64,000 bases of DNA from Pseudochelatococcus sp047501465 (GTDB lineage Bacteria; Pseudomonadota; Alphaproteobacteria; Rhizobiales; Beijerinckiaceae). Positions 33,205 to 41,684 of the stretch are shown in pieces (position 1 is the stretch's first letter; the number at the start of each line of letters is the position of its first letter). The stretch is taken from positions 1,116,001 through 1,180,000 of the forward strand of contig NZ_JAZDRL010000002.1 of assembly GCF_047501465.1 (NCBI RefSeq), in the 5' to 3' direction. Made by a program: the position numbers and the translations under genes. The notes beneath the pieces were generated by a model that was not told where the DNA came from, did not search any database, and saw only the letters and a program-made list of their open reading frames with translations.

Positions 33205-33241
33205 TGCGGATAACTTCGCTTTGCTGTTTGCGTTATCCGCA
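33205..33241. promoter_or_regulatory. inverted pair of near-DnaA boxes
   Basis: TGCGGATAAC (33205-33214) and GTTATCCGCA (33232-33241) are perfect inverted 10-mers with a 17-base spacer. Each contains a 9-mer one base away from the DnaA box TGTGGATAA. They lie about 140 bases upstream of the gene for a DnaA-domain-IV-like protein. Confidence 0.5.
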
Positions 33242-33514
33242 CGCAGCTATGCGCCCCCATTTCCAGCAATACTGGTGGCTAACGTGTTCAGCGTTCGCGC
33301 CATGACGTTGGGGGAAGGTGAGAAGACTTGCCTGAAGATTCCGACGGGTAATCAGCGTGTTGGAGAAGGTGCATATGGCTGAAAACTGCATCGCACTGAA
33401 AGTGATCACTGTCGTTTAGTGTGTGATCTGATCAGCCAAATAGAAAAGCTGCAACTTTTACTCGCTGCGCTTTTTAATATGCTCAACATCCACCGCGCCT
33501 GTTAGGGGGCACAG

Positions 33515-33913
33515 ATGATTGGTATGGATGGTCGTGGCAAGGTCGGTGGCAAATATGGATTTGTAGATTGTAAAGCGCGTAATAATCCGCAACATCAACA
33601 TTCTCAATATGATATGGGCGCTTCATTGGCCGATTGTTCGGCGCGCCAGGGGCGGATTGTAGCTTGGCGAGCTGTTGAAACGGTGATTGATGCCGGGGCT
33701 GCCTGGTTGTTGCAGGATAAGGTTTTCGCCACTTCTCAAGATGAGGAGGATAAGCGCCACGTCCAGATACTACGCTTAAAGCGAGCAATCAGACGCGAGC
33801 GAGCGTTGGGATATCAAGGGCACTGGAGTTACAATCCCTCACGCCATCTCGCGCTCTTGCAAGCGTTGCGGACGGAGAAATTACGAAACCCGTTGGTTAA
33901 TTACAAACGATGA
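33515..33913 (+). CDS. hypothetical protein
   Basis: A 132-residue protein of no family I recognise. It begins MIGMDGRGKVGGKYGFVDCK and has a helical middle (RQGRIVAWRAVETVIDAGAA) and a basic helix (DKRHVQILRLKRAIRRERAL). AGGGGG lies five bases before the ATG, which supports translation. There is no signal peptide or membrane helix. It is divergent from the DnaA-like operon and convergent with the next gene. A DNA- or RNA-binding role would fit the basic helix but is a guess. Confidence 0.55.
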   Translation: MIGMDGRGKVGGKYGFVDCKARNNPQHQHSQYDMGASLADCSARQGRIVAWRAVETVIDAGAAWLLQDKVFATSQDEEDKRHVQILRLKRAIRRERALGYQGHWSYNPSRHLALLQALRTEKLRNPLVNYKR

Positions 33914-33967
33914 GAATTTATAAAGCGATTTTCCTATCAGCTTGAAATAGTAAGCAGGAGCATCGCT

Positions 33968-35386
33968 TTATTCGTTTTCCACTTTGGTTGGAGCGCGTTC
34001 AATGCGTTCTCCGGCCATGGCGGGGTCTTCGCCTGAAGCTATATAGCGTTTGAGACCATCTAGAGAATCGAAGCGAAAAATACCTTGCGGAGTCTCAGCT
34101 TCGATAGTTCCGTTTTCGTACATTACATAAACGTTTTTACCAGCACGATATGACCCTACGACTTGGTTTGGAGACGTATCTTGTTTTGCGTCAGGGGCGG
34201 AATTGGAGCTGGTGTCGTCTGCTGCCGGAACGGTATTAAGCGGTGGGGCGTTCTTGGAAACTAGAGCATCAGATGTTTGCTGATTTGAGGTCTCAGATGC
34301 TGATTCTTTTGCGCCTTTTACCTCTATTCCAGGGACAGGTGCAGAATCTGTTGCGGGTGTATCGGTCGTATTGACATCTGCAATATGATCCGCGGCCTCC
34401 TCATGACCTACCGGTTTAATGTCAACCACAGGCGTAATTGATGCAGGCACAGACTCTATTGACGCTGGCTTAACCTCGTCGATAGAATCGGAAAGCGTTG
34501 GCGCTGAGAACCGCTCTTCCTCCCCAGCTTTTTTAAAAGGGGTATCTGCCAGCGATAAGCGTTCCCGTGCACGCTCTGCAGCAGAAGGGCCAGGCGGTGG
34601 CAATGAGGTGGTTTTGCTCGGTTTCCCAGTCTTTCCAAGCCGTGTCCAGAAGGAGCCGCTTTCGCGTTCCGTGCGCTCGGGGTGAACAACAGGAATAGGC
34701 GGAGAAGCAAAATCAGCTGTATCTTCCTTTGACCTGTTATGTAGCGAAACTTGGATTCGGAGAGCTGATCGAGCATCGTCCGCAACTGTATGCTGCGTGC
34801 TTATTTCATTTGGCTCTGCTGTCGGTGATGGCATTGAGGGCGCAATTGATGGGGCAGGGCCATCAAGAGGCGTGATATCGTGGCGTACCAGAAAATCCGG
34901 AGCAGTTGCGCCAACATTGGTGATGATGGATGCATCAGGCGCCTCGGCTGAAATCTCTTGATCCATTGGGGGAGAAGGCGCTTCAGCTATGGCATCGCTT
35001 TTGGGGAGATCATCAAAATGAGGGCGTGCCACTAATGGCGGCTCTTGACGGAATGGGGAGGGCTCGCGGGAGGGAAGAGGCTCTGCTTCAAATCTGGCGG
35101 ATGGCATCTCTTCAGATCGTGGTGCGAGCCGTGTTTCGTCCTTCGCATCAAACGGTAAGTAGGGGGATTCTTCTGGTAGCGCGTCTGCAATGCGCTCAGG
35201 TAATCGCCGCAACTCACGTATAAGCATGGCGATTCCAAGCAGTATAAAGCCACCCGTGGCAATGATGCTGCCTGATATAACCATCGACCAGCCACGCTCA
35301 AGAACGATCATGCCAGCGCCAATTATAATGGCGCCGGTGCCGCCTCCAATGAGCAGACATGCGAGTACAGTGCTAAGAAAAATCAT
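33968..35386 (-). CDS. uncharacterised two-helix membrane protein with acidic linker
   Basis: A 472-residue protein. Two N-terminal helices at about 2-28 and 32-57 (IFLSTVLACLLIGGGTGAII, then VISGSIIATGGFILLGIAML) anchor it in the membrane. A long Pro/Ser/Ala/Glu-rich linker follows, disordered in appearance, and then a small C-terminal domain (about 405-460) with GSYRAGKNVYVMYENGTIEA and GIFRFDSLDGLKRYIASG. Related C-terminal modules occur in rhizobial proteins of unknown function. A scaffold or envelope-linked sensor is possible. No operon partner is seen. Confidence 0.7.
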   Translation of the reverse strand: MIFLSTVLACLLIGGGTGAIIIGAGMIVLERGWSMVISGSIIATGGFILLGIAMLIRELRRLPERIADALPEESPYLPFDAKDETRLAPRSEEMPSARFEAEPLPSREPSPFRQEPPLVARPHFDDLPKSDAIAEAPSPPMDQEISAEAPDASIITNVGATAPDFLVRHDITPLDGPAPSIAPSMPSPTAEPNEISTQHTVADDARSALRIQVSLHNRSKEDTADFASPPIPVVHPERTERESGSFWTRLGKTGKPSKTTSLPPPGPSAAERARERLSLADTPFKKAGEEERFSAPTLSDSIDEVKPASIESVPASITPVVDIKPVGHEEAADHIADVNTTDTPATDSAPVPGIEVKGAKESASETSNQQTSDALVSKNAPPLNTVPAADDTSSNSAPDAKQDTSPNQVVGSYRAGKNVYVMYENGTIEAETPQGIFRFDSLDGLKRYIASGEDPAMAGERIERAPTKVENE

Positions 35387-36060
35387 GCGACAAGCACTCT
35401 TGCAATGAACACAGGGCCGGTGAACCGGAGGCTATCAATAGATATATTATCTATCAATGGCACGCCTGCATAAAGGTTGCACGACAGCAAAAAAATCTAT
35501 CAATCCCTATGGAATGTATAGCATTTTTATAGCCGATGCGGTTCCTCACCGTGCCCACAACGGTGCGGAGATAGACTAAGAGATTGATGGCATAGCTTCA
35601 TCAGCATAGTGCATGAAGCTTTCACTGAACGACCTATCTCTCTGATCCTAAGTAGCGTGTGAAATCTGCCAAAATCAAGGCGAGCCTGAATCTGACGACG
35701 TTCATTCGCTTATTTGCGGGCAGCAAACAGCGATTGTTTTGCTATCCTTCCTCATTAAGCTAAAGCTTGTCTTATTGCTTTGTTATCGCTTCCTGCCTTG
35801 TGTAGGAACTTTCGATTGAGCTTGGCGTTGGATAAACCAGTCGGATGCCTTCTTTCCAAGATTTAATACGGTATGACTATAGACTTATATGTAAACCAAA
35901 TATGCCGAATTCCGGGCGTTACATCACGTAAGGAATGCATAAGTCTACAGCCTTCATTGTCACGAGCCGCTACGGTTGATAGGTTCGCCATCATCTCTGG
36001 CGTATGGTTTTCATCAAATACCGTACGTTAAAAATATGCCCCAACTTTCAGGAGCTAACC
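35387..36060. other. long intergenic region upstream of sodB
   Basis: About 670 bases without a supported gene. It contains two small inverted repeats: ATAGATA/TATCTAT around 35437-35453 and CACCGT/ACGGTG around 35548-35566. The last 60 bases presumably hold the sodB promoter. A small RNA cannot be ruled out; I recognise none. Confidence 0.4.
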
Positions 36061-36657
36061 ATGTCGTTTACTCTTCCCGATTTGCCGTACGCCCACGATG
36101 CTCTGCAGCCATACCTGTCGCGGGAGACGATGGAGTATCACCACGACAAGCACCACAAGGCTTATGTGGATAACGGCAACAAGCTGCTTGAAGGTACCGA
36201 TCTCGCGGGCAAATCCCTTGAGGAAATCGTAAAAGCCTCTTACGGCACAAATCCTGCCCTGTTCAACAATGCTGGTCAGCACTATAACCACCTGCATTTC
36301 TGGAACTGGATGAAGCCAAATGGGGGCGGACCTATCCCTGGCGAGCTTGAGAAGAAGATCATTGAAGATCTGGGCTCCGTAGAAAAGGCTAAGGAAGATT
36401 TCATTCAAGCGGGTATCAGCCAGTTTGGTTCAGGTTGGGCCTGGCTTGCAGTCAAGAACGGCAAGATTGTTGTTCTCAAGACCCCCAATGGTGAAAGCCC
36501 ACTTATTCAGGATGCAACACCAATTCTTGGTGTCGATGTCTGGGAGCACTCCTACTACATCGATTACCGCAATCGCCGTCCAGACTATCTCAAGGCGTTT
36601 GTCGATAATCTCGTGAACTGGGAATACGTTGCAGAGCTGTTTTCCAAGGCTTCCTAA
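36061..36657 (+). CDS. sodB: superoxide dismutase, Fe/Mn family
   Basis: A 198-residue cytoplasmic enzyme that dismutates superoxide. The metal ligands are in ETMEYHHDKHHKAYVDN, AGQHYNHLHFWNWMKP and LGVDVWEHSYYIDYRN (Asp and His). GGGPIPGELEKKI and FGSGWAWLAVKNGKIVVL are typical of Fe-type rhizobial enzymes; the metal is not certain from sequence alone. AGGAG lies six bases before the ATG. A strong terminator follows 27 bases after the stop. Confidence 0.95.
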   Translation: MSFTLPDLPYAHDALQPYLSRETMEYHHDKHHKAYVDNGNKLLEGTDLAGKSLEEIVKASYGTNPALFNNAGQHYNHLHFWNWMKPNGGGPIPGELEKKIIEDLGSVEKAKEDFIQAGISQFGSGWAWLAVKNGKIVVLKTPNGESPLIQDATPILGVDVWEHSYYIDYRNRRPDYLKAFVDNLVNWEYVAELFSKAS

Positions 36658-36683
36658 GTTTAGAAAACTCCTGCCGTAATATG

Positions 36684-36719
36684 AAAAAGCCCGGAGAGCT
36701 TATGCTTTCCGGGCTTTTT
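36684..36719. terminator. strong intrinsic terminator after sodB
   Basis: AAAAAGCCCGGA...TCCGGGCTTTTT forms a GC-rich stem with A-run and T-run flanks, so it can stop transcription from sodB and from the convergent ABC-F gene. Confidence 0.9.
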
Positions 36720-36752
36720 GGTGTCAGTCTTTCAGGATGGGGCCGCGCAGTT

Positions 36753-38633
36753 TTATGAGGCTGCTTCAATTTCGGTTGAAGCCTCCAGCCATTCTTCCTC
36801 TGCCTGTGCTAAAGCAATGGCGGCGTCCGAGCGCATTTTTGCGAGCTCTGCGGCCTTTTCCGGGTTTTTGCTGAAGGTATCAGGCGCTGCAAGAGCAGTA
36901 TCAATACGGGAAATGCCATCGCTGAGTTTTGCCATGCGCGCTTCCAGCATTTCAACACGCTTGCGCAATGGGGCAAGAGCCGTGCGTGTTTTGGCAGCAT
37001 GGCGACGCCTATCCGCCTTTTCACCGCCACTACCGTTATTTGTATTGGATGCGCTACGCGTAGCCGGTGCATCGCCTGCCAGCACAAGCTTGCGATAATC
37101 ATCCATATCGCCATCATAAGGTTTGACGGAGCCGTTGTTTACCAGCCATAGCCTATCGGCACAGGCTTCAATCAGAAAACGGTCATGGCTGATGAGCACA
37201 ACCGCGCCGGGATAATCGTTAATTGCCTCAATCAGCATCTGACGGCTATCGATATCAAGGTGGTTCGTGGGCTCATCAAGAATCAGCAGGTGGGGCGCGC
37301 CAAAGGCCGCAAGGCCCATAAGTAGCCGCGCTTTCTCGCCACCTGATAGTTGTGCTACGGGTGTATCAGCTTTTGCGGCAGGAAAACCAAGGCGTGCGGC
37401 GCGTGAGCGTTGCTGTGCTTCAGTTGCATCAGGCATCAGTTGTGCAACATGTTGCCAGGGGGTGGCATTGGGGCGCAGTTCATCGAGTTGATGCTGGGCA
37501 AAGTATGCCACTTCCATCTTGGAAGAACGCGTGACTGTGCCCTTCATCGGCTCCAGCCGGCCTGAAAGCAGTTTCGCGAAGGTCGATTTTCCGTTGCCGT
37601 TTGAACCAAGCAATGCAATGCGATCATCGGGCAGTAATGTGAGGTTGAGGCGCTCCAGAATAACCTTCTCACCATAACCAACCGAAGCCTGCTCCATAGC
37701 GATAATTGGTGGAGACAGTGGGCGTTCTGGACCTGGCAGGTAGAACGGGATCGATTCTTCTTCCGTAATGGCTGCAATAGGCTCCATTTTTTCAAGCCGC
37801 TTGATACGCGATTGCGCCTGCTTGGCCTTGGTAGCCTGGGCGCGGAAGCGGTCGACGAAGCTTTGTAGATGTTTGCGCTCTGCATCCTGCTTAACGCGTG
37901 CCTTGGCGACAAGCGCCATCTTCTCTCGACGTTGACGATCAAACGAACTGAAGCCGCCGCGGTAGAGTACAAGCTTGCCGCGATCAAGATGTAGGATGTG
38001 ATCGACAGAGGTATCTAGCAACTCGCGATCATGGCTGATGATGAGGGCAGTATGCGGATAACGGCCCAGATAATCATAAAGCCAGAGCGTACCTTCAAGA
38101 TCGAGATAGTTGGTCGGTTCGTCTAGCAAAAGCAGGTCTGGCTCTGTGAACAGCACAGCAGCCAGCGCCACCCGCATCCGCCACCCGCCGGAGAAAGAAG
38201 AGCATGGCCGGTTCTGTGCCTCGGCATCGAAGCCAAGGCCGTGCAGAATGCTGGCTGCCCGTGAGGGCGCTGCATGCGCGCCTATATCAACCAGACGTGT
38301 TTCGATTTCTGCCCGACGTAGGGGATCAGGCGTTTCTTCCGCTTCCACCATGAGGGCGGCGCGTTCGGTATCTGCTGCGAGCACAACTTCCAGCAGCGTT
38401 TCCGGCCCACCGGGCGCTTCCTGTGCGACTGCGCCTATCCGCTGACCGCGGGGCAGGGAGATAGAGCCGCTTTCAGATGACAGCTCACCCAGCATTAGCT
38501 TGAACAGCGTCGTCTTGCCCGCGCCATTGCGCCCGACAAGACCAACGCGTGCGCCAGTCGGGATAGATGCCCCTGCGTGATCGAGAATAAGCCGGCTGCC
38601 TAGCCGGTAGGTGAGGTCATTGATTTGTAACAT
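36753..38633 (-). CDS. ABC-F family ATPase (ribosome-associated)
   Basis: A 626-residue soluble protein with two ABC ATPase domains and no membrane segment. Domain 1 has Walker A GLVGRNGAGKTTLFK, signature SSFSGGWRMRVALAA and Walker B LLLLDEPTNYLDLE. Domain 2 has Walker A LGSNGNGKSTFAKLL, signature AQLSGGEKARLLMG and LLILDEPTNHLDID. The linker between them is helical and basic, and a coiled-coil C-terminus (about 560-620) follows. ABC-F proteins act on the ribosome E site in translation or antibiotic relief. This one is closest in layout to Uup/YheS; the exact subgroup is unsure. Confidence 0.92.
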   Translation of the reverse strand: MLQINDLTYRLGSRLILDHAGASIPTGARVGLVGRNGAGKTTLFKLMLGELSSESGSISLPRGQRIGAVAQEAPGGPETLLEVVLAADTERAALMVEAEETPDPLRRAEIETRLVDIGAHAAPSRAASILHGLGFDAEAQNRPCSSFSGGWRMRVALAAVLFTEPDLLLLDEPTNYLDLEGTLWLYDYLGRYPHTALIISHDRELLDTSVDHILHLDRGKLVLYRGGFSSFDRQRREKMALVAKARVKQDAERKHLQSFVDRFRAQATKAKQAQSRIKRLEKMEPIAAITEEESIPFYLPGPERPLSPPIIAMEQASVGYGEKVILERLNLTLLPDDRIALLGSNGNGKSTFAKLLSGRLEPMKGTVTRSSKMEVAYFAQHQLDELRPNATPWQHVAQLMPDATEAQQRSRAARLGFPAAKADTPVAQLSGGEKARLLMGLAAFGAPHLLILDEPTNHLDIDSRQMLIEAINDYPGAVVLISHDRFLIEACADRLWLVNNGSVKPYDGDMDDYRKLVLAGDAPATRSASNTNNGSGGEKADRRRHAAKTRTALAPLRKRVEMLEARMAKLSDGISRIDTALAAPDTFSKNPEKAAELAKMRSDAAIALAQAEEEWLEASTEIEAAS

Positions 38634-38893
38634 GGTCGGTTATGAAACGCGCTTTTCTGAATGCACCGTAACCATCTCCATGGATGGGCGCATCGTGGTG
38701 AGGATCCCGTCTCTCTTGTCGCGTGAAATGGTGCAATCCACAAGTGCGCACGATGCAATGATATACATCACAATGCGCAAGAAAGGGCGCCTGTACAAGC
38801 AGTGAACATGCATTGCACAAAAAGAGCGCGTGTCGCCTGCTTGCAACGTGCTCACGAAATTATATTTCGTTTGGAGGATTCAATCGGTGCATA

Positions 38894-39171
38894 TGTGGAA
38901 AAATGTGAGCCAAGGCATTGAAGCGCGGGAAATGCACGGAAAGAGAGCCGCTTACAAGAAGCTTCAAATGCAGCGCATTTTGTGGATAATCAGTTGATGT
39001 TTTGTTGATGTTCTATGGATAAGCGCAATATTCTGCCGTTAAATATAAGCAACGGCGAATTTTGCGTGATTCAGACATCAATGTCGGTTGATTCTCATGC
39101 ATCAAGGGATGCTGGATACATGGTTCATGTGCCGTCGTCATCCTGTTTTTTGCTTGCAAGCGTTATCCACA
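38894..39171. other. cluster of DnaA boxes in a long intergenic region
   Basis: The 700-base gap between the diverging ABC-F and dehydrogenase genes has two perfect DnaA boxes, TGTGGATAA at 38981-38989 and TTATCCACA at 39163-39171, and two one-mismatch boxes, TGTGGAAAA at 38894-38902 and TATGGATAA at 39014-39022. Genes diverge from the gap. This could be a replication origin or a DnaA-controlled region. No coding frame in the gap is convincing. Confidence 0.45.
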
Positions 39172-39245
39172 TTCTCGCCGCTGAGTAAGCGCGTCATGTG
39201 GGTGGTAATAGCTCTTCGTGCCGGTGTATTCCTTGACAGCCTCTG

Positions 39246-39270
39246 ATGCTGTTCTACACAAAAACAGCAT
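39246..39270. promoter_or_regulatory. inverted repeat upstream of the dehydrogenase
   Basis: Arms ATGCTGTT and AACAGCAT with a 9-base spacer, about 65 bases before the dehydrogenase start. It could be an operator or a leader hairpin. Confidence 0.4.
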
Positions 39271-39333
39271 TGCATCGCGTAATCATGACGCGACAGATGC
39301 AATAGTGAGTTCGGCCCGTGCCTTCATAGCATT

Positions 39334-40731
39334 TTGAAATGGGATACCCTGATTTTGAACACTTCCCCAGCTGCTGCGACCGGCTTTTCTCCTACATCTG
39401 ACGTACTCGGCGAGCGGTTGCTTCGGCTGATTGGTGAACGCAAGGCAGCCATTGGCATTATCGGGCTTGGATATGTGGGCATCCCGCTGGCGCTGGCAGC
39501 CGTAGAGGCGGGGTTTCGAGTTATTGGATTTGATATCAACGCCGAGCGGGTAACCCGGATTAACACCGGCCTTAGCCTGATACGTCATATCGCTGATGAG
39601 CGTATGCTGGCGGCTGTTTCTTCTGGTAGATTCGAGGCTACAGCAGACTTCTCGCGCTTAACGGAGGCGGATGTCATTGTTATCTGTGTGCCCACGCCTC
39701 TGACGCGTCAACGCGAACCCGATCTGTCATATGTTGAGGCAACGGCTCGCAGCATCAGGGATACTTTGAAGCCCGGCCAGCTGATCGTATTGGAATCGAC
39801 AACGTGGCCCGGCACTACCCGCGAGGTTGTGAAGCCAGTGCTTGAGGAGACTGGCCTCAAAAGCACGCATGATTTCTATCTCGCTTATTCTCCGGAGCGC
39901 GAGGATCCCGGCAATGATTCTTACGCCACCAGCGCAATTGCGCGTGTTGTTGGCGGTGACGGCCCTGTAGCACTTGCGGCCGCCAAGGCATTTTACGACA
40001 CCCTTGTTGTTCAGACAGTGCCTGTTACATCGCTTGAGGCGGCAGAAGCAGTGAAGCTGACCGAAAACATTTTCCGCGCTGTTAACATCGCTCTCGTCAA
40101 TGAGTTGAAAGGTGTTTATGGCGCTATGGATATCGATGTTTGGGAAGTCATCGATGCCGCCAAGACCAAGCCATTTGGCTTCATGCCATTCTACCCCGGC
40201 CCTGGTCTTGGGGGGCATTGTATTCCGATTGATCCGTTTTATCTGACCTGGAAGGCGCGGGAATTCGATATTGTAACGCGTTTCATCGAGCTGGCAGGAG
40301 AGATCAACACCGCTATGCCGCATAAGGTGGTGGATGGTCTGGCGGCAGGGCTAGACCGGATTTGCCACCGCGGCCTGAATGGTGCGCACATTCTGGTGCT
40401 CGGCGTGGCTTATAAAAAGAATGTCGATGATACCCGCGAAAGCCCGGCGCTGAAGCTGATAGAGCTGATTGAAGCGCGTGGCGGGCGTTGCTCCTACCAC
40501 GATCCTTTTATTGCAACACTGCCTGATACGCGTGCGCATCCAACATTAGCGGGCCGGCAATCGGTGGCGCTTAATGCGCAGACGTTGTCGCAGTTCGATG
40601 CGGCGCTTGTGGCAACCGACCATGATGATGTTGATTATGTACTAATCGCAAGGACGCTGCCGTTGGTGGTCGATACCCGCAATGCGCTTGCACGGGCGGG
40701 TATCACGGGTGAAAACCTTGTTAAGGCATAA
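39334..40731 (+). CDS. UDP-sugar 6-dehydrogenase (WbpA-like)
   Basis: A protein of up to 465 residues of the UDP-glucose/GDP-mannose dehydrogenase family. The NAD fold is IGIIGLGYVGIPLALAAVEA (about 40-60). VIVICVPTPLTRQREPDLSY follows, then LESTTWPGTTREVV, and the catalytic Cys in PGPGLGGHCIPIDPFYL (about 296). The VESTTxPGT and AYSPEREDPGN motifs favour the UDP-N-acetylglucosamine/mannosamine type used for surface polysaccharide. The C-terminal UDP-binding domain is complete. No ATG precedes the fold; a TTG at 39334 or 39355 must serve, and neither has a clear ribosome-binding site. It stands alone. Confidence 0.88.
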   Translation: MKWDTLILNTSPAAATGFSPTSDVLGERLLRLIGERKAAIGIIGLGYVGIPLALAAVEAGFRVIGFDINAERVTRINTGLSLIRHIADERMLAAVSSGRFEATADFSRLTEADVIVICVPTPLTRQREPDLSYVEATARSIRDTLKPGQLIVLESTTWPGTTREVVKPVLEETGLKSTHDFYLAYSPEREDPGNDSYATSAIARVVGGDGPVALAAAKAFYDTLVVQTVPVTSLEAAEAVKLTENIFRAVNIALVNELKGVYGAMDIDVWEVIDAAKTKPFGFMPFYPGPGLGGHCIPIDPFYLTWKAREFDIVTRFIELAGEINTAMPHKVVDGLAAGLDRICHRGLNGAHILVLGVAYKKNVDDTRESPALKLIELIEARGGRCSYHDPFIATLPDTRAHPTLAGRQSVALNAQTLSQFDAALVATDHDDVDYVLIARTLPLVVDTRNALARAGITGENLVKA

Positions 40732-40782
40732 GTACTTCGCTGTTTATGGGAAAATTGAAGGTGCTCTAACTTATTGATTTGA

Positions 40783-40826
40783 TGCGTTTTAAGATAGAAA
40801 AAGCGATATCCACTTTTTCTGAAAAC
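40783..40826. repeat. nested hairpin of the AAAAGCG family
   Basis: Outer arms GCGTTTT and AAAACGC enclose inner arms AGAAAAAG and CTTTTTCT with loop CGATATCCA. It lies between the dehydrogenase and the Crp-family gene and could terminate the former. Confidence 0.65.
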
Positions 40827-40871
40827 GCTATAAGGTAGATAGACGACACAGATTCGTGATCGGGGAGTGGC

Positions 40872-41558
40872 ATGGGCACACTTAGCCGGATACCGTTTTT
40901 CCAGGATTCTGGCATTGATTTTGCCCGCTTTGATTCGCGCGTGCATTGGCGGCGTTTCAACTCAAATGAAGTGCTCATCGATTATGAAGAGCCATCCACA
41001 GACGTGTATTTCCTGGTCTCGGGTGAGGTGCGCGTTCTGGTGCGCACACAGGCTGGGCGTGAAATCATCCTGGATGACATGCGCGCTGGAGAGTTTTTTG
41101 GCGAGCTCTCGGCTATCGATGGCGTAGGGCGCTCGGCGAATGTAGCCGCACTTACGCAGGGCGAAGTGTGTGTTATGCCGGCAAGCGTTTTTCGCGAGGT
41201 GGTCTTTTCATCCCCCACCGTCGCGGATCGGCTGATGCGCCTTCTGGCGCAACGTGTGCGCGAGTTAAATGCACGCCTTACAGAGCATGCTGTGCTTGAT
41301 TTGCGCCACCGTCTTTATGCCGAATTATTGCGTTTATCAGTGCCGCGTGTGGGGCATGCGGATGAGCGAGTGATTTCGCCGCCGCCTTATCATCACGTAT
41401 TGGCTGCGCGAATCGGATGTCGACGTGAGCAGGTAACGCGTGAATTCACAGCACTCTCCCGCGAAGAAATTATTGAGCGCACACGCGGCGCGCTAGTGCT
41501 AAAGCAACCGGAAATGCTGCGCTCTCGCCTGAGTGAGGCCATGCGAGAGGTTGGTTGA
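40872..41558 (+). CDS. Crp/Fnr-family transcriptional regulator
   Basis: A 228-residue regulator. Residues about 12-125 are a cyclic-nucleotide-binding fold (VYFLVSGEVRVLVRTQAGRE, then DMRAGEFFGELSAIDGVGRS). A long dimer helix and a C-terminal winged HTH follow (HHVLAARIGCRREQVTREFT, with LSREEIIERTRGALVLK). The GEFFGELS and RSANVAA stretch resembles the cAMP pocket of Crp, with an Arg-Ser in the phosphate site, so a cyclic nucleotide ligand is likely. There are no N-terminal Cys residues for an FNR cluster. It is upstream of psd but not obviously in its operon. Confidence 0.88.
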   Translation: MGTLSRIPFFQDSGIDFARFDSRVHWRRFNSNEVLIDYEEPSTDVYFLVSGEVRVLVRTQAGREIILDDMRAGEFFGELSAIDGVGRSANVAALTQGEVCVMPASVFREVVFSSPTVADRLMRLLAQRVRELNARLTEHAVLDLRHRLYAELLRLSVPRVGHADERVISPPPYHHVLAARIGCRREQVTREFTALSREEIIERTRGALVLKQPEMLRSRLSEAMREVG

Positions 41559-41684
41559 ATCAGCGCAATCGGTTGACGTGGTTGCGCGATGCTGGCATGC
41601 AACGGGGCTGTATCGATGCTCGGGCGAGGCGTTCGGGTGTGCCTATGTTTTTGCTGGTATGGCTGCGCTGCCGGAGACCGTTGA

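Noticed and set aside
33200..33382. 60-codon open frame upstream of the hypothetical gene
   Set aside because: No ribosome-binding site or family features; it overlaps the near-DnaA-box inverted repeat.
35530..35570. Signal recognition particle RNA or other structured RNA
   Set aside because: A small CACCGT/ACGGTG hairpin is present but the conserved GGAA-type SRP core is absent.
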